From Minicystis rosea (GTDB lineage: Bacteria > Myxococcota_A > Polyangia > Polyangiales > Polyangiaceae): a DNA stretch of 64,000 nucleotides. Both the position numbers and the translations under genes were made by a program. Shown here one piece after another: positions 7,287-16,163 of this stretch (the stretch's first letter is position 1; each line of letters starts with the position of its first letter). The DNA lies in NCBI GenBank assembly GCA_001931535.1, contig CP016211.1, positions 13,779,501 to 13,843,500 on the forward strand. Direction: 5' to 3'. The notes beneath the pieces are model-generated. The model did not search any database, was not told where the DNA came from, and saw only the letters and a program-made list of their open reading frames with translations.

Positions 7287-9839
7287 TCAGCCCGGGCCGC
7301 TGCCGCCGCAGACGTTGGGCGTACCGCCGCCGCCGCAGGTCTGCGGGATCTGGCAAGTGCCGCACTGGAGGATGCCGCCGCAGCCGTCCGCGAGCGGACC
7401 GCAGGTCGCGCCGAGCTGCGCGCAGGTCTTCGGCGTGCACACGGGCGCGCCGCAGACACCCGCCACGCCGCCGCCGCCGCAGGTCTGCGGGGCCGTGCAG
7501 CTGCCGCACTGGATCAGGTTGCCGCAACCGTCGCCGGCCGGGCCGCACCCAATGCCCTGCTGCGCGCACGACTTCGGCGTGCAGGCCTGGTTGCCGCAGA
7601 CGCCCGGCATGCCGCCGCCGCCGCAGGTCTGGCCCGCGGGGCAGGAGCCGCACTGGATCACGCCGCCGCAGCCGTCGCCGGCCGGGCCGCACTCGATGTC
7701 GAGCTGCTGGCAGGTCTTGGCGTGGCAGCTCGAGCCGCACTGGCTGGGCACGCCGCCGCCGCCGCAGGTCTGCGGGGCCGTGCAGGTGCCGCAGGAGATC
7801 GCGCCGCCGCAGCCGTCACCGGCGAGGCCGCAGTTGGCGCCGAGCTCGGCGCAGGTCTTCGGCGTGCACACCGGGACGTCGGGCGTCACGCACGAGCCGA
7901 GATCGAAGATCATGAACTCGAGCAGCTTCGCCTGCGGCGTGGCCGTGGTCGAGCTCGCGCACTCGGCCGGGAAGGTGCCGGACGACGACGAGAACACGTG
8001 GAAGTCGTCGAAGAGCACGCGCCCGCACTGCTGCGCCGCGGGCGCGCCGACGGGCGTGTTGAACGTGAAGTGCACCGGGAACTGGGGGCTGTTGACCGTC
8101 ATCCACGTCTGCGTCGGGGCGATGACGCTGTTCGTGTCCTGGCGGATCTCTTGGAGCGGGATCTGCCCGAGCGTCGTCGATGCGCCCACGTTCATGAGCC
8201 ACTGCGCGAGCGCCTGGCCCTTGGGGAAGCTCGTGTCGATGTAGCCCGTCTGGATGGAGTCCGGGTAGTTGTCGACGTTCCAGTTCGCGGCGCCTGCGAA
8301 GGCACCGTTTTGGTACATCCACCCGTAGCCGTAGTGGGTGCTGAAGATGCGCCCGCCCGCGTTGGCGTAGGTGAGCAGGTTCGAGAGCGCCACATTGTTC
8401 TTGGTGTAGTTGCCGCCCTGGCACGGGAAGAAGACCATGTCGTAGCGGTTCAACACGGCCAGGTTGTCGGTCAGCGCGGTCTCGTCCTGCGCGCCGGAGA
8501 TGGTGGCGCCGCTGCTCCCCTTGCCCGTGTAGAGGTGGATGCGCCCGTTGCCGGTGCCGGAGGTGAACTCACTGTCGTCGACGCCGATCTGACGGAAGAC
8601 GCATTCGAGCGCGTCGAGCGAGCCGGTCGCGAAGGCGATGAGGGGGATGTCGCCCTCGGTCTTGTTCTTCGGCAGGCGCGTCTGCGCGGCGGGGAGGACG
8701 TTGTTCTGGCAGGCGACGACGTTGGGGATCGTGATCTGCCGGCGCCAGCGGCCGAGCTGGATCACCACCGGGATGTTCGTGCCGACGGGCACGTTCTTCA
8801 GCGTGAACTTGCCGTCGACGCCGCTGACCGCGCTGACGAGCGGCGAGCCCGAGGCCTTCGCGCCGCAGGTCTCGCAGGCCACGCCGGCCGCGAACGGCTG
8901 CACCGGCGCGTTGGGCACGTAGACGAGCGCGTTGAGCAGCGGGTCGGTGCCGTTCGGCGCGTAGACCGTGCCGGTCACGGTGGTGGTGACGTTCGGATCC
9001 GCGCAGGTGACCTGCTTGAGGCAGAGGTTCGTGCAGGTGTTGGGCGTGCCGCAGACGCCGGGCTGGCCGGCGCCGCCGCAGGTCTGCCCGCCGACGCACA
9101 CGCCGCACGTCACGACGCCGCCGCAGCCGTCGCCCTGGATGCCGCAGTTCGAGCCCAGATCCGCGCAGCTCAGCGGGACGCAGGGCGGCGTGCCGCAGAC
9201 GCCGGGGAAGCCGCCGCCGCCGCACGACTCGGGCGCGGTGCAGGTGCCGCAGTCGATGAGGTTGCCGCAGCCGTCACCCTGCATGCCGCAGTTCACGCCG
9301 AGCTGCGCGCAGGTGAAGGGTGTGCACGTGCTGGTGTGGCCGCAGACGCTGGGCTTGTCGCCGCCGCCGCAGATGTCGGGCGCGGTGCAGGTGCCGCACA
9401 TGACGACGCCGCCGCAGCCGTCGGCGACGGGGCCGCAGTTTGCGCCGAGCTGGCTGCAAGTCTTCGCTACGCAGGGCTTGCTGCCGCAGACGCTGGGGGT
9501 GCCGCCGCCGCCGCAGGTGTCGGGCGCGGTGCAGGTGCCGCAGTCGATGACGCCGCCGCAGCCATCGCCGATGGGGCCGCAGTTCGCGCCCACGTCTTGG
9601 CAGGTCACCGGGGTCGTGCACGTCGGAGCGTCGGGCCCTGCGTCGAGGTGAAACCCGCCGTCCACGTCGCCGCTCGAGCTCGAGCTCGAGCTCGTGAAGA
9701 GCCCGCCACCCGTGCCCGCTGCGCCGCCCGAACCGCCGGTGTTGCCGCCGCCGGTATTGAATTGAGAGTTCTTCGCACTACACGACACCGCGACAGCGGC
9801 AGACGTAAGGCATAGAATCAGAGGCCAAACGTAACGCAT
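7287..9839 (-). CDS. Large lipoprotein with eight Cys-rich repeats around a central ThuA-like core
   Basis: An 850-aa protein. Residues 1-20 are a signal peptide ending in a weak lipobox (AVSC, Cys20), followed by a Gly/Ser linker with a poly-Ser run. Four repeats of about 48 aa then follow the pattern TCxxLGxNCGxxxDGCGG...CGTCTAPxTCGGGG..PxVCG. A 400-aa core contains a carboxypeptidase-regulatory-like beta sandwich (GVDGKFTLKNVPVG) and a stretch resembling ThuA/GATase-like domains (FFPCQGG, GGRIFSTHYGYGW). Four more repeats finish the protein. Each repeat has eight Cys, suggesting stacked disulfide modules outside the cell. Start 9839 gives the best signal peptide; ATG 9857 is possible. No operon partner. 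Function unknown, probably surface binding. Confidence 0.82.
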   Translation of the reverse strand: MRYVWPLILCLTSAAVAVSCSAKNSQFNTGGGNTGGSGGAAGTGGGLFTSSSSSSSGDVDGGFHLDAGPDAPTCTTPVTCQDVGANCGPIGDGCGGVIDCGTCTAPDTCGGGGTPSVCGSKPCVAKTCSQLGANCGPVADGCGGVVMCGTCTAPDICGGGDKPSVCGHTSTCTPFTCAQLGVNCGMQGDGCGNLIDCGTCTAPESCGGGGFPGVCGTPPCVPLSCADLGSNCGIQGDGCGGVVTCGVCVGGQTCGGAGQPGVCGTPNTCTNLCLKQVTCADPNVTTTVTGTVYAPNGTDPLLNALVYVPNAPVQPFAAGVACETCGAKASGSPLVSAVSGVDGKFTLKNVPVGTNIPVVIQLGRWRRQITIPNVVACQNNVLPAAQTRLPKNKTEGDIPLIAFATGSLDALECVFRQIGVDDSEFTSGTGNGRIHLYTGKGSSGATISGAQDETALTDNLAVLNRYDMVFFPCQGGNYTKNNVALSNLLTYANAGGRIFSTHYGYGWMYQNGAFAGAANWNVDNYPDSIQTGYIDTSFPKGQALAQWLMNVGASTTLGQIPLQEIRQDTNSVIAPTQTWMTVNSPQFPVHFTFNTPVGAPAAQQCGRVLFDDFHVFSSSSGTFPAECASSTTATPQAKLLEFMIFDLGSCVTPDVPVCTPKTCAELGANCGLAGDGCGGAISCGTCTAPQTCGGGGVPSQCGSSCHAKTCQQLDIECGPAGDGCGGVIQCGSCPAGQTCGGGGMPGVCGNQACTPKSCAQQGIGCGPAGDGCGNLIQCGSCTAPQTCGGGGVAGVCGAPVCTPKTCAQLGATCGPLADGCGGILQCGTCQIPQTCGGGGTPNVCGGSGPG

Positions 9840-9965
9840 TCGATCAAGGTAGGGCATTGCGGAGATCCGCGGCAAGGGTGCCCTGCACCTTCGTGTGGGG
9901 TACGCCATGTATGCAACGGTCTGCCTGCGATGCACGGCGGGTTGATTCCCACGCAGCCCGGTGAC

Positions 9966-10508
9966 ATGAGTGACCGCGTCATGACTCATTTTGCAACAGA
10001 GCAGTCTTCGTCGGGTGGCAGGCGCCTCGTCACGCAAGTCGAGTCACTGAACGCCCTTGTCGGCGCGCACCCCGACGCGCTCCTCAAGATCTACTCGCAG
10101 GCTGCGGCCACCGATCCGGCGGAGCTCGGCGACGCGCCGCGTGGTCGCATCCTCGCGCTCGTGCCCGGCGCCGATCTCTTCCTCGTCACGCGCCCGATCC
10201 TTCGTGCGCTGGCCACCGATCTCCTCCCATGGCGGGGCAAGGCCTTCGATCACGGCGGCAACTCGGGCCGCAACATCGTGCTCGGGCAGAAGCTCCTCCG
10301 CTTCCGCGCCGAGGTCGCGCCGTCGGTCCTCGATGGTCGTCCGGCGCTCGTCCTCGACTACGGCGCGCACCATCACGCTTGGCCGCTTCGTGCGCTCCGT
10401 GACGAGCTGCGCACGGTCGGAAGCGGGATTGCGATCGGGCCTGCCGTCTTCGCCGGCTCGGGCGCGCCCCGTCCACTCTTCTGGTTCGGCCTCGAGATCG
10501 CGACTTGA
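9966..10508 (+). CDS. Conserved hypothetical protein
   Basis: A protein of about 180 aa without signal peptide. The opening is helical (LNALVGAHPDALLKIYSQA), followed by a beta-rich region with GRILALVPGADLFLVTRPI, GKAFDHGGNSGRN and DGRPALVLDYG, ending in a hydrophobic strand (PLFWFGLEIA). The layout suggests a small lipocalin-like or ligand-binding fold, but I do not recognise the family with certainty. Start uncertain: in-frame ATGs at 9930, 9966 and 9981, none with a clear ribosome site. It ends 43 bases before the DUF444 gene on the same strand and may be co-transcribed with it. Confidence 0.6.
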   Translation: MSDRVMTHFATEQSSSGGRRLVTQVESLNALVGAHPDALLKIYSQAAATDPAELGDAPRGRILALVPGADLFLVTRPILRALATDLLPWRGKAFDHGGNSGRNIVLGQKLLRFRAEVAPSVLDGRPALVLDYGAHHHAWPLRALRDELRTVGSGIAIGPAVFAGSGAPRPLFWFGLEIAT

Positions 10509-10551
10509 AGAGCGAGCCCCCGCCGGCCGAGCGCCCTGCTACACTCGGCGC

Positions 10552-11661
10552 GTGTCGCTGAAGATCGATCAAGATCACGGCCGTTTCCGACAGATCGTCC
10601 GCGGCCGTATCCGGCAGAATCTGCGGAAATACATCTCCCAAGGCGAGCTCGTGGGTCGCAAGGGGAAGGACCTCGTGTCCATCCCCATCCCACAGATCGA
10701 CATCCCCCGCTTTCGCTTCGGCGACAAGCAGCGCGGCGGTGTCGGTCAGGGCGACGGCAACCCTGGGGATCCGGTCGCCGGCGATGGGGAAAAGCAGCCT
10801 GGACAGGGCAAGGCCGGGCAGGACGCAGGCGATCACGTCCTCGAGGTCGACGTCACGCTGGACGAGCTCGCCGCCATCCTGGGTGAGGAGCTCGAGCTCC
10901 CGGACATCCAGGACAAGGGCAAGAGCAAGATATCCAACGCCCACGATCGTTACTCGGGCATCCGCCGTGTCGGGCCGGAGTCGCTGCGTCACTTCAAGCG
11001 CACCTACCGCGAGGCGCTGAAGCGCATGATCGCGAGCGGCACCTTCCAGCCGGACAAGCCGGTCGTGGTCCCGGTGCCGGACGACAAGCGTTACCGCTCG
11101 TGGAAGACCATCAACGAGCCGGTCGCCAACGCCGTCATCATCTACATGATGGACGTCTCCGGCTCGATGGGTGACGAGCAGAAGGAGATCGTCCGCATCG
11201 AGAGCTTCTGGATCGATGCCTGGCTCACCCGCCAATACAAAGGCCTCGAGTCGCGCTTCATCATCCACGACGCCGTGGCGCGCGAGGTCGATCGGGAGAC
11301 CTTCTTCCACACCCGTGAATCGGGCGGCACCATGATCTCGAGCGCGTACAAGCTCTGCGCCCAGATCATCGACAGCGATTACCCCGCCGAGGAGTGGAAC
11401 ATCTATCCCTTCCACTTCTCCGACGGCGACAACTGGTCGATGGACGACACGCTGAGCTGCGTCGATCTCTTGAAGGGCCAAATCCTCCCGAAGAGCAACA
11501 TGTTCGCTTACGGCCAGGTGGAGAGCCCTTATGGATCGGGTCAGTTCATCAAGGACCTGAAGGAGCACTTCTCCAAGGACGAGCGCGTGGTCACGAGCGA
11601 GATCCGCGACAAGGACGCCATCGTGGGGAGCATCAAAGAGTTCCTCGGCAAGGGTAAGTGA
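10552..11661 (+). CDS. DUF444 (YeaH/YhbH) family protein
   Basis: A 369-aa cytoplasmic protein. The N-terminus (FRQIVRGRIRQNLRKYIS) and the Gly/Asp/Gln-rich linker near residues 60-95 are typical of the YeaH/YhbH family. A VWA-like core follows with metal site DVSGS at 201-205. In Escherichia coli and Bacillus the family works with the kinase PrkA and with SpoVR in stress and stationary-phase or sporulation programmes. The start is GTG 10552 because the conserved sequence begins there. The stop overlaps the ribosome site of spoVR, two bases before its ATG, so the two are a tight operon. No prkA lies in this window. Confidence 0.9.
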   Translation: MSLKIDQDHGRFRQIVRGRIRQNLRKYISQGELVGRKGKDLVSIPIPQIDIPRFRFGDKQRGGVGQGDGNPGDPVAGDGEKQPGQGKAGQDAGDHVLEVDVTLDELAAILGEELELPDIQDKGKSKISNAHDRYSGIRRVGPESLRHFKRTYREALKRMIASGTFQPDKPVVVPVPDDKRYRSWKTINEPVANAVIIYMMDVSGSMGDEQKEIVRIESFWIDAWLTRQYKGLESRFIIHDAVAREVDRETFFHTRESGGTMISSAYKLCAQIIDSDYPAEEWNIYPFHFSDGDNWSMDDTLSCVDLLKGQILPKSNMFAYGQVESPYGSGQFIKDLKEHFSKDERVVTSEIRDKDAIVGSIKEFLGKGK

Positions 11662-11663
11662 CG

Positions 11664-13222
11664 ATGAGCAAGTTCGCGCTGAACACGGCCCTGCCGCGCT
11701 ACCTTCAGAAGGAGAAGGAGCGGATCGAGAAGATCGCCCGCGACTACGGTCTCGACTTCTTCCCGACCATCTTCGAGATCCTCACCTACGATCAGATGAA
11801 CGAGATCGCGGCGTACGGCGGCTTCCCCAGCCGTTACCCGCACTGGCGCTTCGGGATGGAGTACGAGCAGCTCTCGAAGAGCTACGAGTACGGCCTCTCG
11901 AAGATTTACGAGATGGTGATCAACAACAACCCCTCGTACGCCTATCTCCTCGAGGGCAACTCGCTCACCGATCAGAAGCTCGTGATGGCGCACGTCTACG
12001 CCCACGTGGACTTCTTCAAGAACAACTTCTGCTTCCGCTCCACCGACCTCGACACGTGGGGGACTTACGTCGATCCGGTGCGGCGCAAGGGCGAGAAGTA
12101 CGAGCCCGATCGCAAGTGGATCGACCAGATGGCGAACCACGGCGCGCGCATCGGCCGCCACATCGAGCGACACGGCATCAACAAGGTCGAGGCCTTCATC
12201 GATCAGTGCCTGTCGCTGGAGAACCTCATCGACCCTTGGGCGCCCTTCACCGGCCGCCCTGCCGTGCGCGAGGAAGAAGAGGACGAGACGCCGAAGCCCG
12301 TCCCCAAGCTCGCCGCCAAAGATTACATGGACTCCTTCATCAACCCGGAGGAGTACCTCGACGCCCAGCGCAAGAAGCAGGAGCAGAAGAAGCCGGAGCG
12401 CAAGGTCCCGAGCGGCCCGAGCGCGACATCCTCAAGTTCCTCCTCGACTACGCCCCGCTCGAGCGGTGGGAGCGCGACGTGCTCGACGTCATCCGCACCG
12501 AGTCCTACTACTTCGTTCCGCAGCGGCAGACGAAGATCATGAACGAGGGTTGGGCCTCGTATTGGCACTCGAAGATGATGACCGAGAAGGTCCTCGATGC
12601 CTCGGAGATCATCGACTACGCCGACAACAACGCGGGTGTCATGGCCACCGCGCCCGGCCGCTTCAACCCTTACAAGGTCGGTGTCGAGCTCTATCGCTAC
12701 ATCGAGGAGCGGTGGAACAAGGGCCAATTCGGCCGCGAGTGGGAGGAGTGCACCGATCTCGACGCCAAGAAGAGCTGGGACATGCGCCTCGGCATGGGGC
12801 GGGAGAAGATCTTCCAGGTCCGCTCGCTCTACAACGACGTCACCTTCATCGACGAGTTCCTCACGCCCGACTTCGTCTTCCAACAGAAGATGTACACCTT
12901 CGGTTTCTCGGGGCGGAACGATCGCTACGAGATCGAGAGCCGAGAGTTCAAAGAGGTGAAGGAGAAGCTCCTCTTCCAGCTCACGAACTTCGGTGATCCC
13001 TACATCCGCGTGGTCGACGCCAACCACCAGAACCGCGGCGAGCTCCTCCTCGAGCACCAGCACGCGGGCATGGATCTGCGCGGCGACTATGCGAAAGAGA
13101 CGCTCTCCGCGCTCGTGCGCGTGTGGAAGCGCCCCGTGTCGATCTCGACCAGGGTCGACAACAAGGCGATGCTCCTCCGCTACGACGGGAAGGAGCACTC
13201 GATGGTCCCTTACAAGCTCTGA
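11664..13222 (+). pseudogene. spoVR: SpoVR family protein, split by one frameshift
   Basis: Read across one frame change this encodes about 520 aa, the normal SpoVR/YcgB length. The first part (11664 to about 12410) gives the conserved N-terminus (YGLDFFPTIFEIL, AHVYAHVDFFKNN). The second part in the next frame (about 12410-13222) gives ERDILKFLLDYAPLERWERD, QTKIMNEGWASYWH and the C-terminal domain. The break lies in 12407-12418, where one extra base in a CCC run would restore a continuous protein. Both halves keep strong conservation and codon bias, so a sequence error or very recent mutation is likelier than an old pseudogene. SpoVR proteins act with YeaH and PrkA; the biochemical role is unclear. 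The start ATG is three bases after the DUF444 stop. Confidence 0.85.
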
Positions 13223-13269
13223 TATCCACATCTCCGACGTCGGACCGCGCGACGCCGAGGACGCCGAGC

Positions 13270-14442
13270 ATGAGAATCCCGAGAACCCTTGGCGTCCTCT
13301 TCGCGATCGGCCTTCCGGCCTGCGCCGACGTCCCGCCTCCACCTCCGGCGCTCCCGCTTCCGCCGCCGGTCCTGAGCGCGCCGCTTCCTCCTCCGCCGCC
13401 TGCACCACCGCCGCCGCCCGCGCCGGTGGCCACCGCGGCGCCCGCGCCCGCCGTGGTGCCCGACGCGCCGCCGCCCGCGCCGAGCCCGCCGCCCAAGCTC
13501 GCGCGCGGCACGGGCACCAAAGCAGACAAGGCCCTGGAAGACGGCGATACGGCATTTGCCAAAGGTGATTACGCGGCGGCCGAGAAGGCCTACAAAGAGG
13601 CCGAGAAGCTCGATCGCAAAGACCCTGCGGGCATCGTCGGTCACGCGCGGGCCCGCACCGCGCGCGCCAACACGCCGACGGATTACAACGCGGCGCCGCG
13701 CGATCCCACGCTGACCGCGGTGGTGCGTGATCTCAAGCGCGCCGTGAAGCTCGATGATGCCTTTGCGCCGGCCCATTTGGAGCTCGGCCGTGCATGGCTC
13801 GTGCTCGGCCGCGCCGATGAGGCCTTTGCCGAGCTGAAGCGCGCCGTCGAGCTCGCGCCGAACGACGCCGAGGCGCACTCGGCCCTCGGCGTCGCCCACC
13901 TCGCGCAGGGCCGCCTCGCCGACGCCACCCGCGAGCTCGCCCGCTCCGCCGATCTCGCGCCCGGCGACGCCGAGCGGCACACGAACCTCGGCACCGCCCT
14001 CCTCGCCGGCGGCAAGACCGAGGACGCCATTCGCGCCTACGAAAGAGCCGTCCGCCTCGCCCCCGGCGACGCGCGCACCCAAAACGATCTCGGCACCGCC
14101 CTCCTCGCCGCCAACGACCCTGCCAAAGCGATTCCCCACCTCGAAGCCGCCGTGGCCCGCGAGCCCCAAAAGGCCACCTACCGTTCGAACCTCGGTTACG
14201 CCCACCACCTGAAAGGCGATCTCGACAAAGCCATGGGCCTTTATCGAGAGGCCTTGAAGATCGACGACAAGCTCGGGAGCGCCTGGATCAACCTGGGCAA
14301 CGCGCTCGCCCAGAAGCGCGACTACGTGGAGGCGCGGGCCGCCTATCAAAAGGCGCAGGCGATCGATCCGACGGACCCGCGCGTGAAGGCGGTGATGCAG
14401 GAGCTCGATGCGTTGGAGAAGGGGAAGGGCGGGGGGCCGTAA
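13270..14442 (+). CDS. TPR-repeat lipoprotein
   Basis: A 390-aa protein. Residues 1-18 form a lipoprotein signal (lipobox LPAC, Cys18), followed by about 60 residues of proline-rich spacer that could cross the peptidoglycan. From residue 80 to the end run about seven tetratricopeptide repeats (for example AHLELGRAWLVLGRADEAF, AHSALGVAHLAQGRLADA, AWINLGNALAQKRDYVEA). TPR solenoids are protein-binding scaffolds. It starts 47 bases after spoVR on the same strand. A short hairpin ACGCGC-AAAG-GCGCGT lies about 45 bases after the stop. Confidence 0.82.
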   Translation: MRIPRTLGVLFAIGLPACADVPPPPPALPLPPPVLSAPLPPPPPAPPPPPAPVATAAPAPAVVPDAPPPAPSPPPKLARGTGTKADKALEDGDTAFAKGDYAAAEKAYKEAEKLDRKDPAGIVGHARARTARANTPTDYNAAPRDPTLTAVVRDLKRAVKLDDAFAPAHLELGRAWLVLGRADEAFAELKRAVELAPNDAEAHSALGVAHLAQGRLADATRELARSADLAPGDAERHTNLGTALLAGGKTEDAIRAYERAVRLAPGDARTQNDLGTALLAANDPAKAIPHLEAAVAREPQKATYRSNLGYAHHLKGDLDKAMGLYREALKIDDKLGSAWINLGNALAQKRDYVEARAAYQKAQAIDPTDPRVKAVMQELDALEKGKGGGP

Positions 14443-14562
14443 TCATTCGCGCGTTCGATGTGAGGACGTTCGACAGGATGGGGAAGACGCGCAAAGGCGC
14501 GTGAGCGAGCGGGCAACGGGCTGCCGCTTGCGTGCACGAGCCACGGGCCCGACGTGCGCCCC

Positions 14563-15075
14563 ATGATGAGCCCGTCTGTCGTCTTCGCGCTTGTGTGCGC
14601 GCTGTTCGCCGCCTCGTGTGTCGCGCAGGAGCCTCCCGAGACACGGTCCGAGCGTGGTGGAAAACCGACCGCGTCCGGTGAGCCCGTGGCTGAGGTCCAA
14701 GAGCCGCTCCCGGTTGTCCGGTTCCATCCAAAGGACTTTCCCTTCGTGACGGTTTTGCCGGATAACGGTGAAGACACCGGCGGAGGCTGGCAGGAGGCGA
14801 GGGCCAGCCTGGCGTTTTGGCAGGTGAGACTTCCACGCTTCCCGCGTCGATGGGAATGCACCGTCGTTGTCGGAATGCCGTTTCGGACCGAGCTCATGGG
14901 CCGCATATCGCCGCGTCGTGCCGCCGCGCTCAGCGTGGAGATAGGGGAAGTCGTGGCTCGCGCGATGGACTACAATCTCCCGCGCACGGTGTTCTGCAAG
15001 GAATTCGTGAACGGGATGAAGGGGCAGTTCGCGGCGACGTATCCAAAGCTCGGCGCCAGGGTGACGCCGCGATGA
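14563..15075 (+). CDS. Small putative lipoprotein, first gene of a coupled pair
   Basis: A 170-aa protein with a signal peptide ending at Cys19 (FAASC), then a variable linker and a domain of about 120 aa with FPFVTVLPDNG, RRWECTVVVGMPFRTELMG and NLPRTVFCKEFVNGMKG. I do not recognise the family. Start ATG 14563 or 14566; an upstream in-frame GTG at 14554 is less likely. The stop overlaps the next gene's ATG (ATGA at 15072), so translation is coupled. Codon third positions carry visibly more A/T than neighbouring genes, hinting at a different origin. Confidence 0.65.
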   Translation: MMSPSVVFALVCALFAASCVAQEPPETRSERGGKPTASGEPVAEVQEPLPVVRFHPKDFPFVTVLPDNGEDTGGGWQEARASLAFWQVRLPRFPRRWECTVVVGMPFRTELMGRISPRRAAALSVEIGEVVARAMDYNLPRTVFCKEFVNGMKGQFAATYPKLGARVTPR

Positions 15076-15584
15076 CTGTAACTCGCTCCGAGCTGGTCCA
15101 CGTCATCCACCGCTATTATCCGCGAGGGCTGTCGGAGTACGATCCTGATTACGACGGTACGGAAGAGCACCTCCGCCTCGTGGAGGCTGCGCGCCGGGGA
15201 GCCAACGAATACGCGACGTGGACGACCATGATTCGTCGGCTGGGGACGCGGTACACCCTGCAAAATGAGTGTCTGCGCATCCTCGCTGGCAGAGTCGATC
15301 CCGCATATTCGGCTCGGATCTGGCTCACCGAGGAGAGAGCGCTCAGCCTCCACGTGTCCCTCCTCGGGCCTTATTACGGCATCCATCTCCCCGGCGTCCC
15401 CGGCGAGGAGCGGGTGGCGAGCGATGTTGTGCGGGAGATCGAGGCCACGTATCCGGGCTACCGGCCAATCCCTCCGGAGATTGGGAACGAGATCGTGCCG
15501 GACGTGGAGGTCGATGGCGGCCCGCTCGGCGAGGCGACCATTTACGTCTGCCTCTTCTCCATCGTCTGGACCTGGGTGCCTTGA
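15072..15584 (+). CDS. Hypothetical cytoplasmic protein, possibly immunity-like
   Basis: A 170-aa soluble protein with no signal peptide, rich in Tyr and acidic residues (RYYPRGLSEYDPDYDGTEEH near the start). The ending is hydrophobic and aromatic (IYVCLFSIVWTWVP). Small acidic, variable soluble proteins next to a small lipoprotein are common among immunity genes, but I see no toxin partner, so this is only a guess. The ATG overlaps the stop of the lipoprotein gene. The gene ends three bases from the convergent heme-motif lipoprotein gene. Like its partner it uses more A/T at third positions than the surroundings. Confidence 0.62.
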   Translation: MTVTRSELVHVIHRYYPRGLSEYDPDYDGTEEHLRLVEAARRGANEYATWTTMIRRLGTRYTLQNECLRILAGRVDPAYSARIWLTEERALSLHVSLLGPYYGIHLPGVPGEERVASDVVREIEATYPGYRPIPPEIGNEIVPDVEVDGGPLGEATIYVCLFSIVWTWVP

Positions 15585-15587
15585 CCG

Positions 15588-16163
15588 TTACCGATGGAGC
15601 AGCTCCGACTCGCACGGCGTCGTGTCCTCCACGCCCGTGAGCCAGTTGATCACACAAGCATCTCCATCATCACCCTTGTTCCACAAGAGGCCTCCCTTGT
15701 GCTTCTCCAGCAAGCGGGGTTTGCGGACCAGGGTGAGGGCTTCGGGCTCGTCCTTCTTGGCGATGACGAGGTTCATGAGCTCGGGCTCGAGGCCGGTCAT
15801 GCTTTGGTAGTTGCTGAGGAGCTCGGCGGCGGAGGTGGGGGCGAGGCCGCCGGGGTAATAGCCGTCGGGTGGGTCCTTTTCGGGGAGGCGGATGCCGTAT
15901 TGACCGTAGATGAGCATCGGTCTGGCGGTGTTGCCGTGGCAATCGATGGTGCCGCAGCGACGCTCGATGACGGCGGAGATGGGGCGGAAGGTGTCGCCCT
16001 GATCGCCGAAGGCAGGGCCTTTGAGGTGGCCGGTTTGCTCGGGATCGACGCTGCTGCACGCGGCCACGAGGAGCGGCGCGGCGAGGAGGGCGCGCTTCAT
16101 GATCGTGCCCAGCCTGGGGCTTTGGGCCGCCGTCGCGATGGAGTCGAAGAGAGGTGCGCTCAT
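15588..16163 (-). CDS. Putative lipoprotein with CX4CH heme-like motif
   Basis: A protein of 191 aa (170 aa if ATG 16100 is used). The signal peptide MKRALLAAPLLVAAC with its lipid Cys begins at 16100; ATG 16163 overlaps the previous gene's stop (ATGA) and adds 21 residues. Near residue 70 is CGTIDCHGN, a CX4CH variant of the c-type heme motif. Mid-protein there are GYYPGG, a helical stretch and, near the end, a conserved Cys (DACVINWLTGV). It is the last gene of the TlpA/DUF4266/DUF3570/heme-lipoprotein group and its product should sit in the periplasm or outer membrane. Electron transfer is inferred from the motif only. Confidence 0.72.
   Translation of the reverse strand: MSAPLFDSIATAAQSPRLGTIMKRALLAAPLLVAACSSVDPEQTGHLKGPAFGDQGDTFRPISAVIERRCGTIDCHGNTARPMLIYGQYGIRLPEKDPPDGYYPGGLAPTSAAELLSNYQSMTGLEPELMNLVIAKKDEPEALTLVRKPRLLEKHKGGLLWNKGDDGDACVINWLTGVEDTTPCESELLHR

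Noticed and set aside
7263..9815. An 850-codon plus-strand frame opposite the Cys-rich gene
   Set aside because: Composed of Ala/Arg/Gly repeats that mirror the Cys-rich repeats; no signal or domain.
7287..9839. Tryptophan synthase alpha chain
   Set aside because: No TIM-barrel motifs; the Cys-rich repeats explain any such database label.
12400..12430. Programmed -1 frameshift in spoVR
   Set aside because: There is no X XXY YYZ slippery heptamer or clear downstream pseudoknot, and three other genes show the same homopolymer-type break.
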